A stretch of 64,000 nt of DNA. Source: an uncultured Muribaculaceae bacterium. GTDB lineage: Bacteria > Bacteroidota > Bacteroidia > Bacteroidales > Muribaculaceae. Below the pieces are notes generated by a model. The model saw only the letters and a list, made by a program, of their open reading frames with translations, had not been told where the DNA came from and searched no databases. Shown here piece by piece: positions 17,305-24,945 of the stretch (position 1 is the stretch's first letter; the number at the start of each line of letters is the position of its first letter). The stretch covers positions 1-64,000 of the forward strand of contig CALUIB010000014.1 in assembly GCA_944320595.1 (NCBI GenBank). The letters are read 5' to 3'. The position numbers were made by a program, and so were the translations under genes.

Positions 17305-17958
17305 TTAATGAATTAAATCCCATAGGCTCTTGTTTTCTAATTGCTGTTTTGTGAAAACTCGAGTTCCAGTACATTTTCGTTCACTCTTCTTGACGAATTT
17401 GCCATTATCGTCTATCTGATAAGCAGTCTCTGTTATGTAGCCTGTAAATTGACTGAAATTTTGGAACAGAACAAGATTTTTGTCTATAGGTATAACCCTG
17501 TTTATAAGAATAATTCCATCGCCTGTTATTCTAAACTGTTTTGCATATACTTTGTTTGGACAATAACAAGAAACGCTAACTTCAATTGCATCAATAATCT
17601 TGTAATTTGCATCTATTGTTACCAAAGAATAACTTTCCGACTCTAATATTCCACCACATGATATTACTCCTATTATGTGATTGTTGACTTTTATCTTGAA
17701 GTCCATAGAAAGACCTGCATCATCAAAATCGGATGCATGAACATATTGAGAAAGTTGGAAATCGTCATACATCCTGTCGGGAATAATATTATCCTCATTT
17801 GATATACCAAAACTTTTAGTGTATTGTGCTTTGCGAATATCAAAGGGAGGTTTAGATTCTGTAATATTATTTACCGCACGCTGTATATCATCAATGCCTG
17901 TGGCATTAATGACTACACTGCTAATAAACAAACAAATAAAAAAGATTTTCATTTTCAT
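17305..17958 (-). CDS. Exported protein, paralog D (divergent)
   Basis: A 217-residue protein with a signal peptide. It keeps the family landmarks (IIPDRMYDDFQLSQY, KQFRITGDGIILI, FSQFTGYITETAYQIDDNGKFV, LWDL) but is the most divergent member and has extra Cys residues around VSCYCPNK. It lies 11 bases after the intact protease, so it is the direct partner of the only complete protease. Its divergence from A-C may mean that it matches the surviving protease; this is inference. Confidence 0.68.
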   Translation of the reverse strand: MKMKIFFICLFISSVVINATGIDDIQRAVNNITESKPPFDIRKAQYTKSFGISNEDNIIPDRMYDDFQLSQYVHASDFDDAGLSMDFKIKVNNHIIGVISCGGILESESYSLVTIDANYKIIDAIEVSVSCYCPNKVYAKQFRITGDGIILINRVIPIDKNLVLFQNFSQFTGYITETAYQIDDNGKFVKKSERKCTGTRVFTKQQLENKSLWDLIH

Positions 17959-17969
17959 AGTTCGTTGAT

Positions 17970-19487
17970 TTATTTGATATTTGGTCTTAATTGAGTTAAA
18001 TCATATATGTTTTTAGGATAATCACGATAATTTTTTCCAGAGATCATTCCTGTAGTATCGTTATAGTATAATCTCCACGAATCATCAAGAGTCTGTTCTG
18101 CCCATTGTTTAGACCTGCCAGTTTCAATGTAATTAAAATATAATTGTTGCCTTTCTTCATCATATCCCATGCCATTAATAACGATAAAGTGATCAACAGT
18201 TAGATTATTTATACCTTTGCCCAATGTATGATTTACTCCGACTACAATTGGATGCCCTGCATTAAGATGCTTTTTTATTATATCAATTATATCTTTAGGA
18301 TCTGCAACTAACTCTATTGTATCGTGAGCGTCATTTTCCAAGCAGAAATCAATATAATTGCTTGAACTTCCAACATCTGCGCCAGCACCAAGAATCAAAT
18401 GAGCTATAGAGTCCGCAACTGTTTTGCAATTTGGAACCCTGTCATATCCAGGATATTTTGATACATCATATTTAAGTTTTACTTGTTTTATATCGGAATA
18501 ATCCACACGGCCTATGCAGTCGTTACCCGAATTGTTGCCATTGCTGCCGCCGCCACTGCCGCCGCAAAAATAGCAGTCGTCATAATCCCAGTCATTATTG
18601 TTCTGTGAATTTTCTTCGTCAATATCGGAGTAATCAAAACCATCGCCTCCGCCATCGCCGTAATTATCGTTTCCGTCGGGTGTCACAGTCAAGTCGGGAA
18701 GGTTGTAGCCCCAACTGTCGGAATAGCCGTCTCCATCGGTATCGATGGGGTAATATGTGCCTGAACCCAAGTCCCAAAAGTCCTCGTAGGTGAACCCGAA
18801 ATCCCGAGTGCATACGCTCCCCCTAAACTCCAACCTCATCAGTGCCTTCATCATCACATTTTGACGCATCCGCCTACTGGTTAGGCAGTTGGCCGACCCG
18901 GTGCGATGACCGTTAACATACGTATCGATTTGGAACAGGGTACCCGTCTGCGGTATCGAGTACAGCACCATCCCCGAATATTGGTGCTTGTCGCCTCCTT
19001 GTACAAACAGTTCTGCGATGTCGTCACCGCGGTGCGCCCTTGCATACCCGAAACAGGGTATCAACGTAACTAAATACTGCGACATCTCTCCAGTGTCGGT
19101 ATTCTTCAGAATAATAAGTTTTTGGCTAAGGTCAACAATCTTCTCACGGTCTTTACCCCTGAGATGCTGCTTGTACTTCGCACCATAACGCATGAACGTG
19201 GTTATGGGCAGGTTCATGCACGAGATGTTCCCGTATGTGGTTGTGGTATGGTTCGACCATGTTGGCTTGAAGTCGCCAGGGATAAGGAAATCACCCTTGC
19301 CGCCACGGGTTACCGAGACTTGCTGCATCGCCTCCTCGAAATAGCTTTTCGCCTCCTCCACAGTGATGCAGCCCTTTGACATTCTTTCATTCCGCTTCTC
19401 CGGCAGGCTGTCATTGCACCCGCAGACGACACCTCCCATCGTCAATACCGTGAGCAGCGAGATGTAGCTGATTAGTTTAGTTTTCAT
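17970..19487 (-). CDS. Lipoprotein with N-terminal anchor domain, Asp/Gly linker and papain-like peptidase domain
   Basis: A 505-residue exported protein; the signal peptide ends near VVCGC, a plausible lipobox. Residues ~35-230 form a domain seen in many Bacteroidales surface lipoproteins, with VTRGG, PTWSNH, KLIILKNTDTGEMSQYL and YSGMVLY landmarks. A linker (~250-330) is rich in Asp, Gly and Asn, includes a calcium-loop-like DTDGDGYSDSW, and ends in Cys/Gly repeats. The C-terminal ~170 residues look like a C39/papain-type cysteine peptidase. The probable nucleophile region is VPNCKTVADS, the His is in VDHFIVINGMGYD, and an aromatic tail follows. The catalytic assignment is by motif only. 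An alternative start lies at 19499. It leads the cluster and has its own promoter. Confidence 0.68.
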   Translation of the reverse strand: MKTKLISYISLLTVLTMGGVVCGCNDSLPEKRNERMSKGCITVEEAKSYFEEAMQQVSVTRGGKGDFLIPGDFKPTWSNHTTTTYGNISCMNLPITTFMRYGAKYKQHLRGKDREKIVDLSQKLIILKNTDTGEMSQYLVTLIPCFGYARAHRGDDIAELFVQGGDKHQYSGMVLYSIPQTGTLFQIDTYVNGHRTGSANCLTSRRMRQNVMMKALMRLEFRGSVCTRDFGFTYEDFWDLGSGTYYPIDTDGDGYSDSWGYNLPDLTVTPDGNDNYGDGGGDGFDYSDIDEENSQNNNDWDYDDCYFCGGSGGGSNGNNSGNDCIGRVDYSDIKQVKLKYDVSKYPGYDRVPNCKTVADSIAHLILGAGADVGSSSNYIDFCLENDAHDTIELVADPKDIIDIIKKHLNAGHPIVVGVNHTLGKGINNLTVDHFIVINGMGYDEERQQLYFNYIETGRSKQWAEQTLDDSWRLYYNDTTGMISGKNYRDYPKNIYDLTQLRPNIK

Positions 19488-19539
19488 GATTATATCCACT
19501 TGTCGTAGGTTATTCTATGGTTAGCTTGTAATTCGGCTG

Positions 19540-19570
19540 CAAATTTACATAACATATCACACGTAAACAA
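19540..19570 (-). promoter_or_regulatory. Promoter of the protease cluster
   Basis: On the minus strand, TAAATTTG (19540-19547) is the -7 element and TTG (19568-19570) lies 20 bases upstream. About 45 bases separate the predicted start site from the ATG at 19487. The same DNA is copied before the deleted protease gene. Confidence 0.65.
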
Positions 19571-19720
19571 TTTTTTACAGCAAGATTTTGCCTCAATTGC
19601 CAGGAGCCGTTAACATGGTGGAACATATTGTGGGTGTACGGGTTAAACAAAGTTAAACAGATGCAGTTTTTTTGCTTGGAAATTATGTTAGACAACACAA
19701 AATTCATACCTTTGCGGCGT

Positions 19721-19785
19721 GTTTTTCATGGTATTAGATTTAAGGTTAACAAGGTTGATTGTCGTGAGACAATCAATTTTTTTTT
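19721..19785 (+). ncRNA. Candidate ~65-nt small RNA with strong terminator
   Basis: TACCTTTG at 19707-19714 is a -7 match. A perfect 9-bp hairpin (19755-19763 with 19768-19776, GTGA loop) followed by nine T residues ends at 19785. Together they predict a very short plus-strand transcript between the divergent protease and GSCFA genes. The hairpin could also be an attenuator in a GSCFA leader. No convincing -33 element or coding frame was found. The remainder of 19571-19857 holds nothing else I can support. Confidence 0.35.
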
Positions 19786-19857
19786 GCCCACACTCCAAGC
19801 ACGACCGCCATGGCGTAATAAATACTTACAAAATGATGTAAAATCAAAACTGTTGCT

Positions 19858-19865
19858 TAAATTTG
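19858..19865 (+). promoter_or_regulatory. -7 element of the GSCFA-murF/alr operon
   Basis: TAAATTTG, 22 bases before the ATG at 19888. No well-spaced -33 element. Confidence 0.5.
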
Positions 19866-19887
19866 CATTAAGCTATGCAATAAAATC

Positions 19888-20883
19888 ATGACGTTCAGGA
19901 CTGCCATCGACATATCAAAGGTGACGATGCCGCCGCTTAGGCACGACGGCTGCGTGCTGCTGCTGGGGTCGTGCTTTTCCGACAATATGTGCGCCTGCCT
20001 GCGCCGCGCCATGGTCGATGCCGAGGTGAACCCGTTTGGCACCACCTACAACCCGTTGTCGCTGCTCGAATGCGTGGAATGGCTCATCGACTGCCGCGCA
20101 GCGGAGGCTGCCGACCTTTTCCCGGCCAATGGGGTGTGGAACCACTTCATGTTCCATTCGCGATATTCGGGAACCGACCCGTCATCGACATTGGCAGCGA
20201 TGAATGCGAGCATCGGTCGGGGACATGAGCAGCTGTCGCGTTGCAGCCACCTGTTCGTGACACTCGGCACGGCGTTCATTTACCGCTTGGCAGGGGAGGG
20301 CATGGTAGTGAACAATTGCCACAAGCTGCCATCAAGCCACTTTGAACGCGGCCTATGCGGCATGGAAGAGGCGGCCTCGGCCATAGCCAAAATGGCAGAG
20401 CGTGTACGCGAGTTCAACCCGGCCGCGCACATCGTCTTCACCGTAAGCCCCATACGCCATCTTTCCGACGGGCTTGCCATGAACCACCTGAGCAAGAGCC
20501 TGCTCACGGTGGCGGTACACCATGCCGTGGCGGCGCACCCCGGATATTGCCACTACTTCCCGGCTTTTGAAATACTTAACGACGACCTGCGCGACTACCG
20601 TTTCTATGCCGCCGACATGGCACACCCGTCGGACGTGGCGGTGAACTACGTGTGGGAGCAGTTCAAGGCCGCCTTCTTCGACGGCGGCGAGCGGCAAAAA
20701 GCCGAGCAGTGCGAACGCTTGTCGCGCCTGCTTGCACACCGCCCCACAAGCCCCAATGCCGAAGTGGTGGAGCAGTTCAGGGCGCGGGCCTCAAAAGCCC
20801 TTGCCGACATGGCCGCCCAGTGTCCACACATAGCCAAGCTCGATTATTTGAAACACTACATAACCTGCAAGGAGGAATTATGA
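19888..20883 (+). CDS. GSCFA domain protein
   Basis: A 331-residue protein. The N-terminal LLLGSCFSDNM is the motif that names the family (GSCFA), and VNPFGTTYNP follows as usual. An SGNH-hydrolase-like arrangement is suggested by FVTLGTAFIY, FTVSPIRH and a late DMAHPSD that carries a possible catalytic Asp-His pair. The family is thought to include esterase-like enzymes but has no settled function. Its stop overlaps the murF-alr start, so it is cotranscribed with a cell-wall gene, a common Bacteroidetes arrangement. Confidence 0.85.
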   Translation: MTFRTAIDISKVTMPPLRHDGCVLLLGSCFSDNMCACLRRAMVDAEVNPFGTTYNPLSLLECVEWLIDCRAAEAADLFPANGVWNHFMFHSRYSGTDPSSTLAAMNASIGRGHEQLSRCSHLFVTLGTAFIYRLAGEGMVVNNCHKLPSSHFERGLCGMEEAASAIAKMAERVREFNPAAHIVFTVSPIRHLSDGLAMNHLSKSLLTVAVHHAVAAHPGYCHYFPAFEILNDDLRDYRFYAADMAHPSDVAVNYVWEQFKAAFFDGGERQKAEQCERLSRLLAHRPTSPNAEVVEQFRARASKALADMAAQCPHIAKLDYLKHYITCKEEL

Positions 20884-23360
20884 AGTACCCGATAAAAGAA
20901 ATAGCCTCGATATTGCGCATACCGCAAGACTCGCTTAGCGACAAGAGTGCCGAAATTAGCCACCTGCTAACCGACTCGCGGTCGCTGACATACCCGGCCG
21001 AAACACTGTTTTTCGCCATACGCACCAACAACAACGACGGCCACCGATACATAGCGCAGCTTTATGAGCGCGGCGTGCGCAACTTCGTGGTCGATAACAT
21101 AACATACGTGCCGCCCGAGTTGCTCGACGACGCCAACTTCCTTGTGGTGCCAAACGCCCGCGCGGCCCTGCAATCAATTGCCACGTACCACCGCCGCCGT
21201 TTCGACATCCCGGTGATAGCCATCACCGGCAGCAAGGGCAAAACCACGGTGAAGGAGTGGCTTTACCAGTTGCTAAAGGACGATTACAACATAGTGCGCA
21301 GCCCGCGCAGCTACAATTCGCAAATAGGCGTACCGCTGTCGCTGTGGGAAATCGACGACAATACCGACATCGCCATAATCGAGGCCGGCATATCGCAGCC
21401 TGGCGAGATGGTGACGCTGCAATCGATGATACGCCCCACGGTGGGAATTATCACCAACCTTGGCGACGAACACAACGAGGGATTTGAATCGATGCAGCAA
21501 AAGATACACGAGAAGACGCAGCTGCTCACCGCCTGCGACTGCATAATATACTGCGCCGACTACCAGCTCATCCGCGATGCCGTGATGCCAATCCTGGCCA
21601 TAGCACAGGAAATAGCGTGGTCGCGGCGCGACGCCGACCGCCCGCTTGCCGTCACTTCGATTGTGAAGGGCGACAAGGGCTCGGACGTGACATATTCGTT
21701 CCTCGGCCTTGAAAACCACGTGCATATCCCGTTCATAAGCGACAGCGACATCGAGAATGTGATAAACTGCATCGCCACGATGATTTACCTGCACATAAAG
21801 CCCGAAGTAATTGCCGAGCGCGTGGCGCGGCTCAAGCCCGTGGGCACACGGCTCAATGTGATGGAAGGCATCAACAACTGCCTTGTGATAGTTGACAGCT
21901 ACACCAGCGACTTCAATTCGCTCGCCCCGGCCATCGACTTCATGACACGCCGGGCAAAACCCGATATGTCGATGACGGTAATCCTCTCCGACGTGCTGCA
22001 CGAGGCATACCGGCGCGACGAGCTGTATGGCTACGTGGCCGAGCTGCTTGAGCAAAAGAAGGTTAACCGCATAATAGGCATCGGGCCAGAGATGTGCCGC
22101 AATTCGCGCTACTTCGACGTCAATTCCCGTTTCTTCGAGTCAACTGCCGACTTCCTGCAAAATGTGTCGCAAAGCGACTTCGAGGATGAAATAATACTGA
22201 TTAAGGGTGCGCCCGAATTTGACTTCAAGCTGATAGCCGACCTGCTCGAAGCCAAGCAGCACCAGACGGTGCTTGAAGTCAACCTCGACGCGGTGACGCA
22301 TAATTACAAGTTCTTCCGCTCACACTTGAAACCCGAAACCAAAGTGGCCTGCATGGTGAAAGCCTCGGGATACGGTGCCGGATGCTCCTATGCGCTTGCC
22401 AAGACGCTGCAAGATGCCGGAGCAAGCTACCTGGCCGTGGCAGTGCACGACGAGGGGGTTGACTTGCGCAAGGCAGGCATCACCATGCCGATAATGGTGC
22501 TTAACCCCACGGTGGTGAACTACAAGGCAATGTTCTCCTACCGCCTTGAACCCGAGGTGTTCAGCCTCGACCAGTGCCGCCACATAATACGCGAGGCCGA
22601 GAAATTCGGCATCACCGACTATCCCGTGCACATAAAGCTCGACACCGGGATGCACCGTTTGGGGTTCCTGAAGGAGGAATTGCCCGAACTCATTGCCATG
22701 CTGCGCCGGCAGCGCGCCATACGCCCCACATCGGTGTTCTCGCACCTGTGCGTGGCCGACGACCCTGCCCAGGACGAATATACCCGCCAGCAATTCGCCT
22801 ACTTCGACGAGTGCTGCGAAATGCTGCAAGCCGCCTTCCCGCACCACATCATGCGGCATATCCTCAACACTGCCGGGATATTGCGTTTCCCCGAACACCA
22901 GTACGACCTCGTGCGCCTTGGCGTGGGCCTCTACGGAATGTCGCCTATCGCCGAGAAAATCGACACCACGCCAGTGTCGTCGCTCCTGTCGGTGATTATA
23001 TCCATCAAGGAGTGGCCTGCCGGCACCACCATAGGTTACGGGCGCAACGGCCTGCTACACCGCACCTCGCGCATCGCCACCATCCCTGTTGGGTATGCCG
23101 ACGGCATCGACCGCCACTTCGGCAACGGCAACATCAATATGCTCGTGGGCGGCACGCTGTGCCCCACGGTGGGCAACATCTGCATGGACGTATGCATGAT
23201 TGACGTAACCGATGCCCCCGGCTGCAAAGTGGGCGACCAAGTGGAGATATTCGGGCGCAACATCTCGGTCGAGGAACTCGCCCGTGTACGCGGCACTATC
23301 TCCTACGAAGTGCTCACCTCCATCTCCGAGCGAGTGAAGCGCGTATATTTCCGCGAATAA
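20880..23360 (+). CDS. Bifunctional MurF / alanine racemase
   Basis: An 826-residue fusion. The N-terminal half (to about 460) is MurF, which adds D-Ala-D-Ala to the UDP-MurNAc tripeptide; its ATP loop ITGSKGKTT is at 115-123. The C-terminal half is alanine racemase, which makes D-alanine; the PLP lysine is Lys494 in VKASGYGAG, and the catalytic Tyr probably lies in the TTIGYGR segment. The fusion puts the supply of D-alanine and its use in one protein and is typical of Bacteroidetes. A longer frame opens at 20652 inside GSCFA, but ATG at 20880 has a good AGGAGG site just upstream and an ATGA overlap. Confidence 0.93.
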   Translation: MKYPIKEIASILRIPQDSLSDKSAEISHLLTDSRSLTYPAETLFFAIRTNNNDGHRYIAQLYERGVRNFVVDNITYVPPELLDDANFLVVPNARAALQSIATYHRRRFDIPVIAITGSKGKTTVKEWLYQLLKDDYNIVRSPRSYNSQIGVPLSLWEIDDNTDIAIIEAGISQPGEMVTLQSMIRPTVGIITNLGDEHNEGFESMQQKIHEKTQLLTACDCIIYCADYQLIRDAVMPILAIAQEIAWSRRDADRPLAVTSIVKGDKGSDVTYSFLGLENHVHIPFISDSDIENVINCIATMIYLHIKPEVIAERVARLKPVGTRLNVMEGINNCLVIVDSYTSDFNSLAPAIDFMTRRAKPDMSMTVILSDVLHEAYRRDELYGYVAELLEQKKVNRIIGIGPEMCRNSRYFDVNSRFFESTADFLQNVSQSDFEDEIILIKGAPEFDFKLIADLLEAKQHQTVLEVNLDAVTHNYKFFRSHLKPETKVACMVKASGYGAGCSYALAKTLQDAGASYLAVAVHDEGVDLRKAGITMPIMVLNPTVVNYKAMFSYRLEPEVFSLDQCRHIIREAEKFGITDYPVHIKLDTGMHRLGFLKEELPELIAMLRRQRAIRPTSVFSHLCVADDPAQDEYTRQQFAYFDECCEMLQAAFPHHIMRHILNTAGILRFPEHQYDLVRLGVGLYGMSPIAEKIDTTPVSSLLSVIISIKEWPAGTTIGYGRNGLLHRTSRIATIPVGYADGIDRHFGNGNINMLVGGTLCPTVGNICMDVCMIDVTDAPGCKVGDQVEIFGRNISVEELARVRGTISYEVLTSISERVKRVYFRE

Positions 23361-23371
23361 ACAAAAATCGT

Positions 23372-23865
23372 ATGACAGTAAATAATATACAACCAGGGCT
23401 TTTTGGCCAAAAACATTCCAGCAGGGATTATTCGCAAGAAAAATTTTGGGGAAAGAAGATGGCTTTATTGACGAATTACTGTCTGCCAATTTGGCCAAAC
23501 GCCCAATGTCTGTGGCTGATTACTTGGGAGATAGCTTGGGAGTGGAATTTTATTACAGGCATCCTCGCAGCTATGCCCGACGCGGTATTTTTAGCATACA
23601 CGAACCAATCCCCACCATTAGAGGGGTAAACCGCCCGATACCGCAAGGATACCAAATAAAACATAACGACCCAGTGAAATCGTTAGACGGCATTAGGCCT
23701 TTGACCACGATAGAACGTAGCTATATCCAAACATTTCCCCCTACATTCCATTTCTTAGGTTCTAAAACCGAGGTAGAGCAGATGATAGGAAATGCCGTTC
23801 CTGTCAATTTGGGACAGTATGTTGCAGCGGCCATTAAACATTATATGGATATAAATAAACAATAA
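23372..23865 (+). pseudogene. Scar of a restriction-modification system (endonuclease start joined to C5-methyltransferase end)
   Basis: From ATG 23372 the frame reads NIQPGLFGQKHSSRDYSQ then FWGKK, which from memory resembles the N-terminus of HindVP-type endonucleases. Near 23446-23455 the reading shifts frame into a ~135-residue stretch that is clearly the C-terminus of a DNA cytosine-5 methyltransferase: RRGIFSIHEPIPTIRG, RPLTTIERSYIQTFP and QMIGNAVPV (motifs IX-X). The methyltransferase lacks its motifs I-VIII. A deletion between neighbouring endonuclease and methyltransferase genes would give exactly this scar. It is AT-richer than murF-alr upstream and the lipoprotein downstream. Confidence 0.72.
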
Positions 23866-23869
23866 CTAT

Positions 23870-24433
23870 ATGAAACATATTTCTTTGATACTGGCAGTTG
23901 CGGCCACGGTGCTGGCAGCACCGTCGTGCAAGACGCAGCAGGATGGCACTGAGGCGGGTGGCACCGTCCCGGCGGCCAAGATACAAGCTCAGATGCGTGG
24001 CGGCGGAGCGGCATCGGTGGCGATGCTCGCCCCGGTGATAATTTACAAGACGCATGGCGACTACCGAAACCTTGTGCCTGTCGCGCTTAGTGCCGACGGC
24101 TCGCGCATAGCCTCTTATCCCGCCCCGGGCGACGTGGGACGGGGCGGAAAGTATTCCACCCCGGTGGAACTTAGCGGAGGATACTTGTGGGACCGCCGTG
24201 GGGTGTCGGCACATACTGTCTTCACCGACTACACCTACGAGCAGTATGCGGCATTGCCGTCGGCACCCACCGCCGACGAGCTTATGCGGCACGTCAAGTA
24301 CCGCAACCCGTTCACCGAAATGTATGCCGTCGAGGGATTGCGCAACCCCACCCGTGAACAATTGGACAGCATCGTGGAAAACGGTTTCACCGGCTGCCGC
24401 GCAATCATAAAAAACGGGCAAAAAACTAAATGA
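23870..24433 (+). CDS. Lipoprotein of unknown function
   Basis: A 187-residue protein with signal peptide and lipobox AAPSC (Cys20). The mature part has a motif run common to Bacteroidales hypothetical lipoproteins: VIIYKTHGDYRNLVPVAL, SYPAPGDV, GGYLWDRRG and a late FTGCRAIIK. I know no function. It starts four bases after the restriction-modification scar, so it may have gained a new promoter or read-through after that deletion. It is the last gene before the small-RNA region. Confidence 0.65.
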   Translation: MKHISLILAVAATVLAAPSCKTQQDGTEAGGTVPAAKIQAQMRGGGAASVAMLAPVIIYKTHGDYRNLVPVALSADGSRIASYPAPGDVGRGGKYSTPVELSGGYLWDRRGVSAHTVFTDYTYEQYAALPSAPTADELMRHVKYRNPFTEMYAVEGLRNPTREQLDSIVENGFTGCRAIIKNGQKTK

Positions 24434-24535
24434 TGTTCAAGAACATAAAACAGCCATAATCACTAATTAATCAACGGTTTAAACCGTGATTTTTTAGATA
24501 TTTTTGCTTGGCGAGTTTCATTTTGTCACAACAAA

Positions 24536-24567
24536 TTGTTTTTTTGTCGAAAATATCATTATATTTG
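24536..24567 (+). promoter_or_regulatory. Strong Bacteroidetes promoter for a small RNA
   Basis: TTG (24536-24538), 21 bases, then TATATTTG (24560-24567): a near-ideal -33/-7 pair. No coding frame of credible length follows. Confidence 0.65.
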
Positions 24568-24573
24568 CAACGT

Positions 24574-24768
24574 GTTCGCGTGTGAACGCGTGATTATAAC
24601 AAGCGTGTAAAAGCGTTGTTCTCAAATCATCTAGTCTAAATTTCCCTATGTCGTGAGTAAAGCGGACACATGTGAATGTCGAACCGATACGAACCGACAA
24701 ACATCATATTTCCCTACCGGGAAAAATGATGACAAGCATCTGCCTCATCCCGGCAGATGCTTTTTGTT
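24574..24768 (+). ncRNA. Candidate ~195-nt small RNA
   Basis: A strong promoter (24536-24567) and a strong terminator frame this RNA. The terminator stem is 24734-24744 with 24752-24762, loop TCATCCC, followed by a T run. Before it is a second hairpin: CATCAT...ATGATG and TTTCCC...GGGAAA arms with a TACC loop at about 24713-24730. The 5' part has repeated AAGCGT steps and TGTTCTCAAA. This is the pattern of trans-acting RNAs such as the Bacteroidales-1 motif, but I cannot verify a family match. The rest of the 24434-24945 gap holds no gene I can support. Confidence 0.6.
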
Positions 24769-24945
24769 ATCCCGGTCAAACAGGCGCGTCGCCACCAGCC
24801 CACTTGCGGTACTGCGAGGGGAGGCAGCCATTATGTCATCCGCTAAACATGTCTTCAAAGTAATAAAATGGCATTGGGTGTATCATTTCCTAATTATGAT
24901 ACACCCAATGTATTTTTCGAGAAAGCAGACCCAGGGGTAGGGTGG

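Noticed and set aside
16628-17374. Extended N-terminus for paralog C starting at 17374
   Set aside because: It overlaps paralog D, lacks a signal peptide at its start, and the other paralogs all begin at the MKK/MKM signal peptide.
20652-20879. N-terminal extension of MurF-Alr
   Set aside because: It lies inside GSCFA in another frame; a good ribosome site and ATGA overlap support 20880.
24574-24768. tRNA, tmRNA or CRISPR-related RNA
   Set aside because: No T-loop or CCA end, no repeat array and no cas genes nearby.
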